Both the position numbers and the translations under genes were made by a program. Of a DNA stretch of 64,000 nt, positions 25,521 through 33,345 are shown piece by piece. Origin of the DNA: Bacteroidales bacterium (GTDB taxonomy: Bacteria > Bacteroidota > Bacteroidia > Bacteroidales > P3); assembly GCA_017479705.1 (NCBI GenBank), contig JAFVCA010000038.1, positions 116,205 to 180,204 on the forward strand, in the 5' to 3' direction. The notes beneath the pieces are model-generated. The model made no database searches and was not told the DNA's origin. It saw nothing but the letters and a program-made list of their open reading frames with translations. Each line of letters begins with the position of its first letter. The stretch's first letter is position 1.

Positions 25521-27071
25521 ATGATGAAAAAAATCCTTTTAGCAACAGCAGCCCTCCTTGTAGTCCAGTCCCTCGTGGCAGGACCCGTGGATGGCACACG
25601 CGCCCGCATTGTGGCCAAGAACGCCGTGAGGCTCCATGCCCTGTATATGGACAATGCCGACAAGCAGATTGCCGCCGAGGCTCCCGTCTCATTGCAGTCC
25701 GTCAGCCTTGCGGCGCCATTGGAGAATCTTTATATCTATAATTATGCGATGCCTATGAGCCATGACGGCGATAGCCTGAGGGGATTCGTGGTACTGAGTG
25801 GCGACGACATAGCGGTCCCGGTGCTGGCCATCTCCGACGAGGCTCCGCTTGACCCCATGGACATCAATCCCGCAGCCCGTTTCTGGTTAGAGCAGTACGA
25901 CAAGCAGATTGCCGCGGGCCGCAAAAGCAATATTGCCTCCACCCGTGAGATTGCGCGGAAATGGGACTTGCTGAAAAACGGCTCGGCACTGAAACTTGCC
26001 CTCGACACTTACGATCAGAAAGGCGATTTCTACAACGACCGCATCCAGTCGCTTATCCGCAGCCGCTGGTCGCAGGAGAAGCCTTACAATACTTTCTGCC
26101 CCGGGAATGCGGTGACAGGCTGCGTGGCCACCGCCTTTGCCATGATTATGCGCTACTGGGAGTACCCCGAGCATGGCTTTGGCCGACACTCCTACAATGG
26201 TGCCGACAATCCAGCAGCCTACCCAGACTGGAGCTACGGAGAGCTCTCCGCCGACTTTGAAAACACCTATTACGACTGGGAGCACATGCCTGAATTCATC
26301 CAGCTGAACAGTGACCAGACCGAAATCAACGCTATTGCCACACTCATCTATCACATCGGCGTGTCCATCGACATGCGCTACGGCGAGAACGGCAGCATGA
26401 GCTGGTCTCTGCCTGAGTATGCCATCTACGACACCAGCCTGCACCTCGACCCCAGCGTCAGCGCACCCCATCGCCTCAGCAAGCATTTCGGCTACAAATA
26501 CTCCTACACCGGCATGCGAGACTCCATCGGCGACGACTCGTTGTGGATGAAGATGGTCTACAACAGCCTGGCCGAAGGCAAACCCGTCTACTATGCCGGA
26601 TGGGCCAAGGACGACAGCCCCGACGGGCACAGCGGCACTTCCGGCCACGGCTTTCTGATTGTCGGCTACTTCTCCGACGTGGTGGACTCCAACCTCTACT
26701 ACATCAACTGGGGCTGGGCAGGAAACTCCAACGGATACTTCAAGCTTGACGCTTTGCGCCCTGGCACCAGTGACTTCACCCAGTGGCATGGAGCCGTGTT
26801 AGGCATGGAGCCGGACACCTCCTACCACGGTTATGACCCCGCGGCAATCCCCACCGCAGAAAGCCCTGCCCTCCATGCCTACGTCATGGGCAACAGCATC
26901 GTGGCTCACGGCCTGAGCGGCAAGAGAGCCACCCTGTTTGACGTTATGGGGCGCTGCATAGCCTCCCGTTCAGCCAACCAAGACGACACATGGCATGTGT
27001 CTGTGAAGCCGGGCATCTACATCATCCAGATTGGACAGCAACCCAGTCAGAAGCTCGTCGTGCTGCAATAG
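25521..27071 (+). CDS. C10 family cysteine protease (streptopain-like), secreted
   Basis: The 516-residue preproenzyme has a signal peptide (cut after SLVA), a prodomain with Spi-like sequence and a C10 peptidase domain. The catalytic cysteine is in NAVTGCVATAFAMIMRYWEYP near residue 200, and the histidine in GTSGHGFLIVGY near 375, followed by YYINWGWAGNSNGYF. The last 80 residues (LFDVMGRCIASRS, PGIYIIQIGQ, QKLVVLQ) look like a T9SS sorting domain, so it probably is exported by T9SS. It follows purL by 32 bases, but joint transcription is uncertain. No separate inhibitor gene is adjacent. Confidence 0.9.
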   Translation: MMKKILLATAALLVVQSLVAGPVDGTRARIVAKNAVRLHALYMDNADKQIAAEAPVSLQSVSLAAPLENLYIYNYAMPMSHDGDSLRGFVVLSGDDIAVPVLAISDEAPLDPMDINPAARFWLEQYDKQIAAGRKSNIASTREIARKWDLLKNGSALKLALDTYDQKGDFYNDRIQSLIRSRWSQEKPYNTFCPGNAVTGCVATAFAMIMRYWEYPEHGFGRHSYNGADNPAAYPDWSYGELSADFENTYYDWEHMPEFIQLNSDQTEINAIATLIYHIGVSIDMRYGENGSMSWSLPEYAIYDTSLHLDPSVSAPHRLSKHFGYKYSYTGMRDSIGDDSLWMKMVYNSLAEGKPVYYAGWAKDDSPDGHSGTSGHGFLIVGYFSDVVDSNLYYINWGWAGNSNGYFKLDALRPGTSDFTQWHGAVLGMEPDTSYHGYDPAAIPTAESPALHAYVMGNSIVAHGLSGKRATLFDVMGRCIASRSANQDDTWHVSVKPGIYIIQIGQQPSQKLVVLQ

Positions 27072-27140
27072 CCGCGACGGCACCGAATGGCATCAATTAT
27101 TATTTGACAAAAACAAACAACAACATAGAAAAATCTGATT

Positions 27141-28595
27141 ATGAGCAACACACTCAATAACCTTCAACCCGCAGCAGTATGGCAATACTTCGGCCAACTG
27201 ATGAATATTCCCCGCCCCTCCAAGCACGAAGCCAAGGTCTCTGCCTTTTTGCAGGAGTTTGGTCGGAAACTGAATCTTGAGACACTTGCCGACGAGGTGG
27301 GCAACGTGCTGATTCGCAAGCCCGCCTCCAAGGGCTACGAGAATGCCCCCGGTGTGTGCCTCCAAGCCCACATGGATATGGTTTGCGAGAAAAACGGCGA
27401 CAAAGAGTTTGACTTCCTCACCCATCCCATCCAAGCCTACGATGAGGACGGATGGATGATAGGTGACGGCACAACCCTCGGTGCCGACGACGGCATTGGC
27501 GTGGCAGCGGCAATGGCCATCCTGGCCGACGACAGCATACAGCACGGTCCCCTCGAATGCTTGTTTACCGTCGATGAGGAAACCGGCCTCACGGGTGCCG
27601 CCAACCTGCATACCGACTGGTTGAAGAGTTCCATCCTCCTCAACTTCGACGACGAGGACGAAGGTGAATACTGCATCGGCTGCGCCGGCGGCATAGACAC
27701 CACCGTGGCCATCGACTACACCACACGCCCTGTCCCCGCAGACGAAAGCTCCTACCGCATCAAAGTCTCCGGGCTGCAAGGCGGCCACAGCGGCGACGAC
27801 ATCAACCGTGGCCGCGGCTGCGCCATCAAAATCCTGAACCGCATACTCTGGAACGCCACCGAAAAGCACAAGATAGGTCTTGCCCGCATTGACGGTGGCA
27901 ACCTCCGCAATGCCATTGCCCGCGAAGCTTGGGCCGACATCGTCGTCGCACACGATTATGAAGAGGCTTTCCGCAAGATGGTTGACGACTTTGCCCAGCA
28001 CATCTGCTTTGAGTTCCGCACCACTGAGCCCAACTTGCAGGTAACCCTCGAACCCATCGAGGAGCCCGCTTGCCTCATCGACCGCCCGACGCAGTACAAC
28101 CTCCTCAACGCCCTCTATGCCTGTGCGCACGGAGTGCTGGCCATGAGCCGCGAGATTGAGAACTTTGTCGAGACCTCCACCAACCTGGCCTCCGTCAAGA
28201 TGGATGGCCACCAAATCCATATCGCCACCAGCCAGCGCAGCTCCGTCGAGAGTGCAAAGCATGCCGCGGCACAGAAAATCGAGGCCACCTTCCGCATGAT
28301 TGGTGCCCACGTCAGCCACGGCGACGGCTACCCCGGCTGGACCCCCAACCCCGACAGCAAAGTGCTCCGCGTGGGCGTAGAGACCTACAAGCGCATGTTC
28401 GGCCACGACCCCATCGTCCGTGCCATCCATGCCGGACTGGAATGCGGCCTGATAGGAGAGAAATACCCCAACATGGACATGATTAGCTACGGTCCCACGC
28501 TGCGTGGCGTCCATGCTCCCGGCGAGAAGATTGAGATAAAGACCGTCGAGATGTTCTGGAATCTCACATGTGAAATATTACGTAATCTGAAATGA
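27141..28595 (+). CDS. pepD: Aminoacyl-histidine dipeptidase (PepD-like)
   Basis: The 484-residue cytosolic M20 metallopeptidase cleaves Xaa-His dipeptides. Metal-ligand motifs are evident: QAHMDMVCE near residue 77, TTLGADDGIGVAAAMA near 115 and DEETGLTGA near 146. The N-terminus NIPRPSKHE is characteristic of PepD. Its stop overlaps the gpsA start (ATGA), indicating co-transcription. Confidence 0.93.
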   Translation: MSNTLNNLQPAAVWQYFGQLMNIPRPSKHEAKVSAFLQEFGRKLNLETLADEVGNVLIRKPASKGYENAPGVCLQAHMDMVCEKNGDKEFDFLTHPIQAYDEDGWMIGDGTTLGADDGIGVAAAMAILADDSIQHGPLECLFTVDEETGLTGAANLHTDWLKSSILLNFDDEDEGEYCIGCAGGIDTTVAIDYTTRPVPADESSYRIKVSGLQGGHSGDDINRGRGCAIKILNRILWNATEKHKIGLARIDGGNLRNAIAREAWADIVVAHDYEEAFRKMVDDFAQHICFEFRTTEPNLQVTLEPIEEPACLIDRPTQYNLLNALYACAHGVLAMSREIENFVETSTNLASVKMDGHQIHIATSQRSSVESAKHAAAQKIEATFRMIGAHVSHGDGYPGWTPNPDSKVLRVGVETYKRMFGHDPIVRAIHAGLECGLIGEKYPNMDMISYGPTLRGVHAPGEKIEIKTVEMFWNLTCEILRNLK

Positions 28596-29599
28596 TTGGA
28601 CTTCTCGGAAGCGGCTCATGGGCCACCGCTGTTGTCAAACTGCTACTCGAACAGCCCTCTGTTCGGGTGTGTTGGTATGTCCGCGAACCTGAGATACGCA
28701 AAAGCCTTCTCAAGCACGGACACAACAACCGCTACCTTGGCGAGGTAAGCATTGACCCTGCCCGTATCGAAATATGCAGCACCCCGCAAGAGGTTGCTGA
28801 CCGATGCGAAATCATCTATCTCGTCATCCCCACGGCGTTCCTGCATTCCGCACTCCAGTTGATAGACCCTGCCACTCTCAGGCAGCGGCAACTCGTTTCC
28901 GCCATCAAGGGCTTTGTACCCGAGGCCGACATGATTGTCACCGACTACCTGCAGAACTACTATCAAGTGCCCCAAGGGCAGTTGGCCATCATCAGCGGTC
29001 CCACCCATGCCGAGGAAGTGGCACGCGAACGCCTCACCTTCATCACTGCCGCCTCCCCCAACCGTCAACTGGCCGAGACCATCATGCAACAGCTGCGCTG
29101 CCGCTACATCAACATCTCCTACTCCACCGACATGCGCGGCATCCAATTCGCCACAGCTCTCAAAAACATCTATGCCGTTGCCGCCGGCATCTGCAAAGGC
29201 ATGGGCAGTGGCGACAACCTCATGGCAGTCCTTGTCAGCTATGCGCTTGCCGAGATGCGCTCCTTCCTCAAAGCCATGCAACCCGACACCTTCGTCAGGC
29301 TTTCGCCGGAGAATATGCCTCCCTACGTTGGCGACCTGCTTGTCACCTGCTACTCGCAGCTCAGCCGCAACCGTACCTTCGGCACCATGATAGGCCGTGG
29401 ATACACCGTCAAGAGCGCTCAGCTTGAGATGCACATGATTGCCGAAGGCTATTACGCAGCCAAGAGCCTCGAAAAAGTGCGGCAAGAACGCCATATTGAA
29501 ATGCCCATAGCCCAAGCCGTCTACATGATACTCTACGAGAACGCACGCCCCGACGTCATTCTCCGTGCTTGGCAAATACGAACCTCCAACAACAATTAA
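28592..29599 (+). CDS. gpsA: Glycerol-3-phosphate dehydrogenase [NAD(P)+]
   Basis: This 335-residue enzyme reduces dihydroxyacetone phosphate to sn-glycerol-3-phosphate for phospholipids. It has the Rossmann motif GLLGSGSWATAV at the start, AIKGF near residue 106, SGPTHAEEVA near 133 and the catalytic FATALKNIYAVAAGICKG near 185-205. It is translationally coupled to pepD and precedes purE by 12 bases. Confidence 0.95.
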   Translation: MIGLLGSGSWATAVVKLLLEQPSVRVCWYVREPEIRKSLLKHGHNNRYLGEVSIDPARIEICSTPQEVADRCEIIYLVIPTAFLHSALQLIDPATLRQRQLVSAIKGFVPEADMIVTDYLQNYYQVPQGQLAIISGPTHAEEVARERLTFITAASPNRQLAETIMQQLRCRYINISYSTDMRGIQFATALKNIYAVAAGICKGMGSGDNLMAVLVSYALAEMRSFLKAMQPDTFVRLSPENMPPYVGDLLVTCYSQLSRNRTFGTMIGRGYTVKSAQLEMHMIAEGYYAAKSLEKVRQERHIEMPIAQAVYMILYENARPDVILRAWQIRTSNNN

Positions 29600-29611
29600 C
29601 CCCCTGTTACA

Positions 29612-30118
29612 ATGAACCCAATAGTCAGCATCATCATGGGCTCCACCTCCGACCTCCCCGTCATGGAGAAAGCCTGTCAGTTCTTTGAAGAGATGGAAAT
29701 CCCCTTCGAGGTCAATGCCCTCTCTGCCCACCGCACCCCTGCCGAAGTCTCCGACTTTGCCCGTGGTGCCGCGGCCCGAGGCATCAAAGTCATCATAGCC
29801 GGAGCCGGCATGGCAGCCGCCCTCCCCGGTGTCATCGCCGCCGAGACCCCCCTGCCCGTCATCGGTGTCCCCATCAAAGGCAGCACACTCGAAGGCCTCG
29901 ACGCCACCCTCGCCATCCTCCAGATGCCTCCGGGAATCCCCGTGGCCACCGTAGCCATCAACGGCGCGCAGAACGCCGCCATCCTGGCCATGCAGATGCT
30001 CGCCCTGGCTGACAGCAACCTCATGCAGAAACTCACTGCCTACAAGGCTGGCCTCAAAAACAAGATAGTCAAAGCCAACCAAGAGCTCTCCCAGCTCCAG
30101 TACAAATTCAAATGCTGA
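29612..30118 (+). CDS. purE: N5-carboxyaminoimidazole ribonucleotide mutase
   Basis: The 168-residue class I PurE rearranges N5-CAIR to CAIR in purine synthesis. It shows MGSTSDLPVM near the start, NALSAHRTP near residue 37, AGAGMAAALPGVIA near 67 and PVIGVPIKG near 86. Length is normal. It is the fourth gene of a probable pepD-gpsA-purE run and is followed by an octamer array. Confidence 0.96.
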   Translation: MNPIVSIIMGSTSDLPVMEKACQFFEEMEIPFEVNALSAHRTPAEVSDFARGAAARGIKVIIAGAGMAAALPGVIAAETPLPVIGVPIKGSTLEGLDATLAILQMPPGIPVATVAINGAQNAAILAMQMLALADSNLMQKLTAYKAGLKNKIVKANQELSQLQYKFKC

Positions 30119-30120
30119 AC

Positions 30121-30192
30121 GCACTAACACATTAACGAAATAGCGAATTAACGAATTCACACATTCTCGCATTAACACATTAACACATTCAC
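30121..30192. repeat. Intergenic array of nine 8-bp units (reverse orientation)
   Basis: Nine octamers (gcactaac, acattaac, gaaatagc, gaattaac, gaattcac, acattctc, gcattaac, acattaac, acattcac) occupy exactly 72 bp. The array is the reverse-complement form of those at 3836 and 7766. It fills the purE-deaminase gap almost completely, ending one base before the start codon at 30194. Confidence 0.85.
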
Positions 30193-30193
30193 A

Positions 30194-31222
30194 ATGATTA
30201 CCATCGGCATCACAGGCACCCTTGGGGCCGGCAAAGGCACCATCGTCGACTACCTGCAAAAAGAGAAAGGCTTTGACCACTACTCCGTCCGGGCCTTCCT
30301 CATCGACGAAATCAAGCGTCGCGGACTCGAAGTCAACCGCGACAGCATGACCCTCGTCGGCAACGACCTCCGCGCCCAGCACTCCCCCTCATGGATTGTG
30401 GAACAGCTCTACGACCAAGCACAAGCCTCCGGCCGCAACTGCATCATCGAGAGCGTCCGCACTCCCGGCGAAGTCAACGACCTCCGCAGCAAACCCAACT
30501 TCTACCTCTTTGCCGTCGATGCCGACACCCGCGTCCGCTACGAACGCGCCGTCCTCCGCGGCAGCGAGACCGACCACATCGACTACGAAACTTTCGTCGC
30601 CAACGAGCAGCGCGAGATGGACAACGACGACCCCAACAAACAGAACCTCCGCTACTGCATAGACCAGGCCGACTACCGTTTTGACAACAACGGCTCCATC
30701 GACCACCTCAACCAGCAGGTGGAAGAGGTCCTCGGCAAAATCATGTACCGCCGCCCCTCATGGGACGAATACTTCATGGAACTGGCCAACACCGCCTCCA
30801 AGCGTGCCACCTGCGACCGCGGCCGCTCCGGCTGCGTCATCGTCAAGGACCGCCAGCTCCTCGTCACCGGCTACGTCGGCTCCCCCTCCGGCCTTCCCCA
30901 CTGCGACGAGGTTGGGCACCTCTTCCGCAAAACCATCGAAGCCGATGGCCGCATCACCACCCACTGCGTCCGCACCGTCCATGCCGAGCAGAACGCCATC
31001 TGTCAGGCCGCCCGCCGCGGCATCGCCCTCGACGGCGCCACCCTCTACTGCCGCATGACCCCCTGCCGCACCTGCGCCATGCTCATCATCAACTGCGGCA
31101 TCAAGCGCGTAGTCTGCGAACGCAAATACCACGCTGGAGCCGAGAGCGAAGAGCTCTTCCGCCAAGCCGGCGTAAAAATAGAGTTCTTCCACGACGAAAT
31201 CCAAGAATACGCCAACCAATAA
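30194..31222 (+). CDS. P-loop kinase-like domain fused to dCMP deaminase
   Basis: The 342-residue protein has an N-terminal P-loop domain (GITGTLGAGKGTIVDYL, residues 5-21) like dephospho-CoA or nucleotide kinases. A C-terminal zinc deaminase domain has the ligands HAEQNAI near residue 265 and TPCRTCAML near 291. The deaminase part resembles dCMP deaminases that supply dUMP for dTMP synthesis. The same two-domain order is known from AvcD-type anti-phage deaminases, though those are longer. Similar fusions may be housekeeping in Bacteroidales, so the role is open. It borders the defence island. Confidence 0.85.
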   Translation: MITIGITGTLGAGKGTIVDYLQKEKGFDHYSVRAFLIDEIKRRGLEVNRDSMTLVGNDLRAQHSPSWIVEQLYDQAQASGRNCIIESVRTPGEVNDLRSKPNFYLFAVDADTRVRYERAVLRGSETDHIDYETFVANEQREMDNDDPNKQNLRYCIDQADYRFDNNGSIDHLNQQVEEVLGKIMYRRPSWDEYFMELANTASKRATCDRGRSGCVIVKDRQLLVTGYVGSPSGLPHCDEVGHLFRKTIEADGRITTHCVRTVHAEQNAICQAARRGIALDGATLYCRMTPCRTCAMLIINCGIKRVVCERKYHAGAESEELFRQAGVKIEFFHDEIQEYANQ

Positions 31223-31325
31223 AGGTTGATTATTACAAGGTGATAAATAAAATTATAAATAAACAGAAACAACTAACAAAAGAGACACAATAAACATAAA
31301 ATAATAACATAGCGCGAGCGGATTA

Positions 31326-31490
31326 TTCGGCACTTCTCTGAAACCTCGGAAATTTCAATAGTGTTCAAGCAGAATAAGTCAGCAAGCGTCTGCGTTGCAG
31401 AGCGTGGACGAGACTTGTCTGTGAACACAGGCTACCGAGGGCCTCAGAGAGTGGATAAGTCAAAACAAACGATTCCACGTCTCTGTTTTT
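31326..31490 (+). ncRNA. Structured RNA, 6S-like (Bacteroidales-1 / 6S-Flavo type) candidate
   Basis: A long irregular hairpin is supported by nested pairings: CTCTGA with TCAGAG, CCTCGG (31344-31349) with CCGAGG (31435-31440), GTGTTCA (31361-31367) with TGAACAC (31422-31428), AAGTC with GACTT, and a tip TCTGC-GTT-GCAGA at 31389-31401. A stem GTGGA/TCCAC and an eight-T run follow. One long stem with an internal bubble is the shape of 6S RNA, which binds RNA polymerase. A cis-acting leader of the mod gene is an alternative. Boundaries are approximate and no -7 box is obvious. Confidence 0.5.
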
Positions 31491-31551
31491 TTTGGCCTTT
31501 GGAAGCCTGTAAGTCTGAACAACAAGCCCGCCACAAAATGCAGACAGACCT

Positions 31552-33345
31552 ATGGCTACGAAAATCAATCGTGAAGCCCTGCGGCAGCGTATCAAAGAGC
31601 TGGCGGGACTATCCGACGACGAGCGGGCGCAGCTGCTCGAACTTGTCAACACCAAGAAATACGGCCTTGTGTGGGAGGACCACCCTGAGGCCGTCGAGGA
31701 GCGGCTCCGCACCCACCTGCCCGTACTCGACGAGGTGCGCGAGCGTTACATCCCCGGTGCCACGCCCGAAGCCCCCAACCACATCCTTATCGAGGGCGAC
31801 AACCTCGAAGCCCTCACCGCCCTCACCTACACCCACGAAGGCCGCATTGACGTCATCTATATCGACCCACCCTACAACACCGGCAACAAAGACTTCGTCT
31901 ACAACGACCGTTACGTCGATGCCGAGGACGACTACCGCCACAGCAAATGGCTCTCCTTCATGTCCAAACGCCTCCGAATAGCTAAACGTCTACTATCTGA
32001 AAAAGGAGTAATCTTTATATCGATAGATAATAATGAAATAGGGCAACTAAAAACATTATGTGATGAACTTTTTTTAGAAAAGAATTTCATAGAAATATTA
32101 AAATGGAAACGGAAAAAACAGCCATCTTTCCTTGCCACCCATACTGCATCTGTAATGGAATACGTTTTAGTATATGCTAATGATAAGACTAAATTAGAAA
32201 AATTATCAATTGAAGGTACATCTGATTCTACTAAGAAAGTAATAAATATTTCAAACGCTGAAAGTATTAGACATTTCAGAGCTGGGGTTAGAATAAAACT
32301 TGACGGTGAAGGGACACTAAAAGCTGGTGTTCACAAGATAAAAACAATGACCGTAACATATTTACAAGATGTGCAATATAAAAATGGATATACATTAAAC
32401 GAGGTTGATGTGAGTTCGAGATTCTCAGAATCTCAAGAAAATATAGATAAGTTTATCGATCAGGAACTATTGTTCATAACTGCTAATAAGGGATTACGGA
32501 GAGAAGTTTCAGTGGAAGAAATAGGGAAAAGAAAATCAATAACTGACCTATTATTGTCAGAATGGGGCGATAATCAAGAAAGTGAAAGTGAGCAAAATAA
32601 TATATTTGGGAAAAGAATATTTGATTATGCAAAGCCGATACAATTAATAAAAAACCTCGTTAAATCTTTCAATTCTTCTTCGTCTTCAGTTCTTGACTTC
32701 TTTGCCGGCAGCGGGACTACTATGCATGCGGTGATGCAGTTGAACAAGGAGGATGGGGGACACCGCCAATGCATCCTTGTAACCAACAATGAGAACAACA
32801 TCTGCGAGGAAGTGACCTACGAGCGCAACAAGCGTGTCATCAATGGCTACACCACGCCCAAAGGCACGGCGGTGGAGGGGCTGACAGACAACAGCCTGCG
32901 ATACTACCGCACTCGTCTGTTGCCCCGCCAGCGCACCAACCGCAATATGCGCGACCTCATGGCTGCCGCCACCGACCTGCTCTGCATCAAGGAAGACCTT
33001 TACGACGAGCTTGAAATCAAAAATCTCGAGATAAGAAACATCCGTCGGCATGTGCGTCTCTTTGGCAAGGGCAACCAATATATGCTCATCATATTCAGCG
33101 AAGAGGCTATCCCACGCATCGTGCAGTGGATCGCCCAGAGCGACTTCCTGCCCAAGGAACGCATAAAGGTCTACACCTTCTCCTACACCAACTATCCCTA
33201 CGATGACGACTTTGCCGAAGTAGAAGACCGCGTGCAGCTCTGTGCACTGCCCGCCGCCATCTACGAGGCCTACCGCCGTGTGCTGCCAACGGAGGACCGC
33301 TTCTACGATAATGAACCCATTGACGGAAAGGAGGACAACCAATGA
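31552..33345 (+). CDS. Type III restriction-modification methyltransferase (Mod)
   Basis: The 597-residue protein is a beta-class N6-adenine methyltransferase. The catalytic motif IV is DVIYIDPPYNTGNKDF near residues 100-115. The AdoMet-binding motif I (VLDFFAGSGTTMHAV) is near residue 382, and motif X lies early (ILIEGDNLEALTAL). The central part (roughly residues 142-381) is much more AT-rich than the two ends and should be the target-recognition domain. It overlaps res by 4 bases. Together with res it forms a type III system; the 73-aa, DndD-like and HerA-like genes follow closely. Confidence 0.92.
   Translation: MATKINREALRQRIKELAGLSDDERAQLLELVNTKKYGLVWEDHPEAVEERLRTHLPVLDEVRERYIPGATPEAPNHILIEGDNLEALTALTYTHEGRIDVIYIDPPYNTGNKDFVYNDRYVDAEDDYRHSKWLSFMSKRLRIAKRLLSEKGVIFISIDNNEIGQLKTLCDELFLEKNFIEILKWKRKKQPSFLATHTASVMEYVLVYANDKTKLEKLSIEGTSDSTKKVINISNAESIRHFRAGVRIKLDGEGTLKAGVHKIKTMTVTYLQDVQYKNGYTLNEVDVSSRFSESQENIDKFIDQELLFITANKGLRREVSVEEIGKRKSITDLLLSEWGDNQESESEQNNIFGKRIFDYAKPIQLIKNLVKSFNSSSSSVLDFFAGSGTTMHAVMQLNKEDGGHRQCILVTNNENNICEEVTYERNKRVINGYTTPKGTAVEGLTDNSLRYYRTRLLPRQRTNRNMRDLMAAATDLLCIKEDLYDELEIKNLEIRNIRRHVRLFGKGNQYMLIIFSEEAIPRIVQWIAQSDFLPKERIKVYTFSYTNYPYDDDFAEVEDRVQLCALPAAIYEAYRRVLPTEDRFYDNEPIDGKEDNQ
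31976..32695 (+). other. AT-rich segment inside mod (probable swapped target-recognition domain)
   Basis: Codons change abruptly from GC-ending to AT-ending just after KRLRIAKRLL and back just before DFFAGSG. The reading frame stays open throughout. The sharp edges flanking conserved methyltransferase motifs fit replacement of the recognition domain by recombination with a foreign allele. Confidence 0.7.

Noticed and set aside
27093-30382. Long minus-strand frames opposite pepD, gpsA and purE
   Set aside because: These frames are shadows created by codon bias on the other strand; the plus-strand proteins carry complete catalytic motifs.
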